A stretch of DNA of 64,000 nt, taken from the NCBI RefSeq assembly GCF_000621965.1, contig NZ_JHWX01000014.1, positions 1 through 64,000 on the forward strand, in the 5' to 3' direction. Below are positions 61,312 through 64,000 of this stretch, one piece after another. The notes beneath the pieces were generated by a model. It had not been told where the DNA came from and did no database searches. It was given only the letters and a program-made list of their open reading frames with translations. A program made the translations under genes and the position numbers. Numbering within the stretch: the first letter of the stretch is position 1; each line of letters starts with the position of its first letter. The DNA is from Methanobrevibacter wolinii SH. GTDB taxonomy: Archaea > Methanobacteriota > Methanobacteria > Methanobacteriales > Methanobacteriaceae.

Positions 61312-62259
61312 GTGGATAAATTTTTCCAAGAATTACGTAAAATCCAAAAAAAGGAAAGAGCTAATAGTTCATTAGCTAAAGTAGATAATAATTTTTATAG
61401 TCTTATCTATTCTTATATAAATGAACTTAAAGATAATATTAGTGATGATCCTTTTTCTAATGAAAGTTATCTTCTTAAAGATACTCAAAGAATTGCAACA
61501 GAAATATGTGAAAGAAGAGAACATAAAATTGCTGAAGCAGCATTAATGAATATTCATAGATCTTATCATCTTTTTAAAGGTAAACCTAAATTTGATTTAG
61601 TAGATACTACTCCTCTTAACTTAACTGATGAAGAAGAGAAATTATATTATTCATTAATGGATAGTTTTAAAGTTCATAGGAATAATATATCTCTTGATAA
61701 TTTAAATAATCAAAAAGATGAGGAATCAAATACTGTATATGATAAAGATATTGATACTGAAGATTCTTTAGATGAAGATAATCAAGTAACTGCTAGATTA
61801 AGTCAGATTGCTAATGCTAAAATTATAAAAGATGAAAAAAGAGAACCTATTGAAAAACAAATTATTGATTCTAATATTGATAATTTAAAAAAAGAGCCTA
61901 TAAATAGTTTTAAAGAATCTAATAAAAATTCTAATGTTGATAATTTAAAAGAAGAATCTGTAGACAAAGATATCAAATCAGATATTTCTAAAGAAGATAA
62001 TAGTGAATTAGATAATATTAGAAAAGCAGTAAATAATCAATTTATTGATTTAAAAGAAGAAGATTTTTTAGATTCTAAACTTAAAAATAAAAGTCTTGAA
62101 GAAAATGTTTTAGTTTTAATCTTTAAAGATTTTAATGAAATTATAGGTATTGATGAAAAAGTTTATGGTCCTTTTAAATCACAGGATCTTGTTATTTTGC
62201 CTAAGGCCAATGCTAATGTTATTGTTCGATGTAGAAAAGGAAGACTTGTTAAAATTTAA
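61312..62259 (+). CDS. GINS complex protein Gins51-like
   Basis: Probable Gins51 (Sld5/Psf1-type) subunit of the archaeal GINS complex, which links MCM helicase and primase at the fork. Residues 1-130 are helical (FFQELRKIQKKERANSSLAK, then RREHKIAEAALMNIHRSYHL), and the last 50 residues form the small B domain (VLVLIFKDFNEIIGIDEKVYGPFKSQ in two strands, then LPKANANVIVRCRKGRLVKI), the A-B order of Gins51. Between them is an unusually long acidic and Asn-rich linker of about 130 residues. The start is GTG 61312 behind GAGATG. Position after pcn supports the assignment. Confidence 0.8.
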   Translation: MDKFFQELRKIQKKERANSSLAKVDNNFYSLIYSYINELKDNISDDPFSNESYLLKDTQRIATEICERREHKIAEAALMNIHRSYHLFKGKPKFDLVDTTPLNLTDEEEKLYYSLMDSFKVHRNNISLDNLNNQKDEESNTVYDKDIDTEDSLDEDNQVTARLSQIANAKIIKDEKREPIEKQIIDSNIDNLKKEPINSFKESNKNSNVDNLKEESVDKDIKSDISKEDNSELDNIRKAVNNQFIDLKEEDFLDSKLKNKSLEENVLVLIFKDFNEIIGIDEKVYGPFKSQDLVILPKANANVIVRCRKGRLVKI

Positions 62260-62430
62260 TTTTAATAAATTATTTATTAATAATTTAATTTTCTATTTTT
62301 ATAGTTAATTTTAAATACTTATTAAATAAATATAATTAATGTATCTATGATATATTAAAATCTTAATTATTCTTATTAATAATCTATTTTTTAGATTTAA
62401 TTTATTATTTTATGATTTTTATTCTTGCTG

Positions 62431-62520
62431 AAGGGATACCTTAAAAGTTCTTGTTTAGTTTGAATTATATTATTTAGATGCTATCAGCTATTGGGATACC
62501 TAATCAGTTCTTGTTTAGTT
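62431..62520 (+). promoter_or_regulatory. Two-copy motif in the rpl44e leader
   Basis: GGGATACCT followed by AGTTCTTGTTTAGTT occurs twice, at 62433-62460 and 62493-62520, exactly 60 bp apart, while the 30 bp between are unrelated. Each GGGATACC is flanked by bases that can pair (AAGG/CCTT in copy 1; ATTGGG/CCTAAT in copy 2), so the change is partly compensatory. This is richer in G and C than its surroundings. It may be a protein- or RNA-binding leader element for the ribosomal operon. Confidence 0.65.
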
Positions 62521-62537
62521 GATAATTTTTTTATCAA
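62519..62537 (+). promoter_or_regulatory. Hairpin abutting the rpl44e ribosome binding site
   Basis: TTGATAA (62519-62525), loop TTTTT, TTATCAA (62531-62537) is a perfect 7-bp stem. The ribosome binding site AGGTGA begins at the next base and the ATG is at 62548, so stability of this stem could affect initiation. Its 5' arm overlaps the end of the second leader motif. Confidence 0.55.
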
Positions 62538-62547
62538 AGGTGATTAT

Positions 62548-62826
62548 ATGAAAATACCAAAAGAAAAAAGGACTTACTGTCCATATTGTAAAAAACATAC
62601 TGTTCATGAAGTTCGTACTTCTAAAAAACGAAAAGCTAGTGAATTAAAATGGGGACAAAGACAGTTCAGACGTGTAACTGCAGGATACAGAGGTTATCCA
62701 AGACCATTACCTAGTGGAAGTAAACCAGTTAAAAAATTAGATTTAAGATACAAATGTAAAGAATGTGGAAAATCACATATCAGAAAACCATTCAGAACAG
62801 GTAAACCTGAATTTGTAAGTCAATAG
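62548..62826 (+). CDS. rpl44e: 50S ribosomal protein L44e
   Basis: Large-subunit protein of the archaeal/eukaryotic L44e family, 92 residues, near the E site. Zinc-binding cysteines occur as [12 protein letters not shown] near 9-20 and CKECGKSHI near 70-78, with the basic [17 protein letters not shown] between. ATG 62548 behind AAAGGTGATT gives [11 protein letters not shown] and the family length; a longer frame from TTG 62491 runs through the leader and is rejected. rps27e follows after nine bases. Confidence 0.95.
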   Translation: MKIPKEKRTYCPYCKKHTVHEVRTSKKRKASELKWGQRQFRRVTAGYRGYPRPLPSGSKPVKKLDLRYKCKECGKSHIRKPFRTGKPEFVSQ

Positions 62827-62835
62827 GTGTTTAAT

Positions 62836-63015
62836 ATGGCTAGTAAAGGTAGAGGAAATTTTTTAAAAGTTAAATGTTTAGATTGTGGTAATGAACAAAT
62901 TGTATTTGATCGTGCTGCTTCTGATGTAAAATGTATTATCTGCGGTAAAACTATTGTTAAATCCCGTGGATCTAAAGCTAAAATTATGGCTCATATTGAT
63001 GAAGTTTTAAATTAA
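62836..63015 (+). CDS. rps27e: 30S ribosomal protein S27e
   Basis: Small-subunit ribosomal protein of 59 residues with a zinc ribbon, [12 protein letters not shown] near 17-28 and [13 protein letters not shown] near 36-48. ATG 62836 gives the standard [14 protein letters not shown] start; TAGGTGTTTA, which overlaps the rpl44e stop, is its ribosome binding site. The S27e-L44e-aIF2alpha order is conserved in archaea. Confidence 0.95.
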   Translation: MASKGRGNFLKVKCLDCGNEQIVFDRAASDVKCIICGKTIVKSRGSKAKIMAHIDEVLN

Positions 63016-63110
63016 ATATTTTTTAATCTTTTAATTTTTATTATTTCTATTTTTTTAATTTATTAAATCATAATAAAAATTAAGAACCTAAAAATATTGG
63101 AGGTGTTTTT

Positions 63111-63908
63111 ATAGTAAGAAAAAATGCTAAATGGCCTGAAGAGGGTGAACTTCTTGTTGCTACAGTATATAAAGTTCTTCCATATGGTTGTTTTGCTAAA
63201 TTAGAAGAATATCATGGTAAAGAAGCATTTATTCATATTAGTGAAGTTTCTTCTGGTTGGGTTAAAAACATCCGTGACCATGTTAGGGAAAATCAGAAAA
63301 TTGTAGCTCGTTGTATTAGAGTTAATCCTAAAAAAGGACATGTTGATGCTTCCTTAAAAAGAATTAGAGAAGACCAAAGAACTAAAAAGATTCAGCAATG
63401 GAAAATAGAACAAAAAGCTGAAAAATTTTTAGAATTATCTGCTAAATCATTAAATAAAAATTTAAACACTGCATATAAAGAAGTCGGTTATGATTTAATG
63501 GATATCTTTGGGGATATTTATGGTGCTTATGAAACAGCTGCTGATGAAGGAGCTCAATCTTTAATTGATGAAGGTATTGATGAAAAATGGGCTGAAGCAA
63601 TTACTAATGTTGCTGAAAGAAATATCACACCTCCAGAGGTTCATATTAGTGGATATATAGATATTCAAACTTTTGACCCTGACGGAGTAGATATTGTTAT
63701 TAAAGCTTTAAAAGCTGCTGAAGATAATAACACTGAAGATGAAGTTAAAGTACAATATGTTGGTGCTCCAAGGTATCGTATCACTGTTACCTCTTCAGAT
63801 TATAGGATAGCTGAAAAAGAACTTCAAAATGCTGCAGATAGGGCTATAAAAATTATTGAAGATTCTAATGGAAATGGTGAATTTTTACGTGAATTAGAAG
63901 ATAATTAG
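63111..63908 (+). CDS. eif2a: Translation initiation factor aIF2 subunit alpha (AUA start)
   Basis: Alpha subunit of the heterotrimer that brings initiator tRNA to the ribosome, 265 residues. Residues 1-85 form the S1 domain ([48 protein letters not shown]), then the helical domain and the C-terminal alpha/beta domain ([20 protein letters not shown]). No ATG, GTG or TTG lies in this frame between the upstream stop (63081) and ATG 63498, which would remove the S1 domain and part of the helical one. GGAGGTG (63099-63105) lies five bases before ATA 63111, whose next codons give VRKNAKWP, the family's usual second residue onward. The AUA start is therefore inferred. Confidence 0.88.
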   Translation: MVRKNAKWPEEGELLVATVYKVLPYGCFAKLEEYHGKEAFIHISEVSSGWVKNIRDHVRENQKIVARCIRVNPKKGHVDASLKRIREDQRTKKIQQWKIEQKAEKFLELSAKSLNKNLNTAYKEVGYDLMDIFGDIYGAYETAADEGAQSLIDEGIDEKWAEAITNVAERNITPPEVHISGYIDIQTFDPDGVDIVIKALKAAEDNNTEDEVKVQYVGAPRYRITVTSSDYRIAEKELQNAADRAIKIIEDSNGNGEFLRELEDN

Positions 63909-64000
63909 ATTTTTTTAAAATCTTTATCTCTAATTATTTTTTCATGTTTTAAAAAATTATTATGAAAGTTCATCTTTTTTTAATCATTTAAAATTTTATT
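63909..64000. other. Non-coding tail at window end
   Basis: T-runs after aif2a (GATTTTTTTAAAATC) may end transcription or lead to the next gene. No start of a recognisable gene is visible before the window closes. Confidence 0.3.

Noticed and set aside
62431-62520. C/D box small RNA
   Set aside because: I could not find a convincing pair of C (RTGATGA) and D (CTGA) boxes at suitable spacing, so a leader element is the safer description.
63498-63908. Shorter reading of aIF2alpha from ATG 63498
   Set aside because: It would drop the whole S1 domain, while the upstream frame is open, matches the family and has a strong ribosome binding site at 63099.

Overview
The window looks like chromosomal DNA of a methanogenic archaeon of the order Methanobacteriales, most likely Methanobrevibacter or a close relative. 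The evidence is the heterodisulfide reductase subunit HdrA, F420H2 oxidase, the methanogen regulator MsvR, archaeal-type SAM synthetase, an archaeal replication and translation set (PCNA, GINS, RPA, RadA, Csl4, RpoL, RpoF, L44e, S27e, aIF2alpha), extreme AT richness, and ribosome binding sites of the GGTGAT/GAGGT type. moeA argues against Methanosphaera stadtmanae, which I recall as lacking molybdopterin synthesis; this placement is inference.

Layout. 1-4.1 kb: end of a cell-surface glycan locus (two GT2 glycosyltransferases and a bacterial-type polyprenyl-phosphate sugar transferase) behind 45-bp tandem repeats. 4.3-7.7 kb: DNA repair pair rpa-radA. 8.2-9.2 kb: auxin-efflux-type permease. 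9.7-14.2 kb: hdrA, then glyA with a flavin/iron-sulfur dihydromethanopterin reductase-like gene (one-carbon metabolism). 14.3-24.2 kb: DUF192, SAM synthetase, ileS, purL, moeA and a methyltransferase. 24.2-27.4 kb: site-2 protease and a second methyltransferase, in DNA strewn with a miniature inverted-repeat element. 27.6-30.8 kb: an oxygen-defence module (rubrerythrin, fprA, divergent msvR) with a good operator. 31.2-32.8 kb: gdhA behind a strongly structured 5' leader. 32.9-38.1 kb: cbiL, a Rad3/DinG-type helicase, tRNA-Arg(UCG), hisF, an Ogg-type glycosylase. 38.4-43.3 kb: two MFS transporters, cyclophilin, an iron-sulfur aldo/keto reductase. 43.7-47.9 kb: argD, a Nudix gene, lysA-dapF. 48.2-54.8 kb, minus strand: srp54, pus10, rpl21e, rpoF, DUF655, ksgA and a glutamine methyltransferase, a familiar archaeal information-processing cluster. 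55.2-63.9 kb, plus strand: hpt, dph2, csl4, rpoL, Nudix, tfs, an unknown acidic membrane protein, pcn, gins51, rpl44e, rps27e, aif2a.

The genes are mostly ordinary housekeeping; the unexpected signals lie in the non-coding DNA. The best are (1) a two-hairpin leader upstream of gdhA that looks like an undescribed riboswitch or cis-regulatory RNA, its base coinciding with the predicted transcription start; (2) the aIF2alpha gene, which has no AUG/GUG/UUG start in frame before its S1 domain and appears to start at AUA; (3) a family of about 100-bp inverted-repeat elements; (4) an MsvR-type operator TTCG-N8-CGAA next to the fprA TATA box; (5) a 60-bp-period duplicated motif plus a hairpin abutting the rpl44e ribosome binding site; (6) about ten two- or three-copy tandem duplications of 41-63 bp, several crossing gene ends. 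All coordinates and motifs were read by eye; no searches or folding programs were run.
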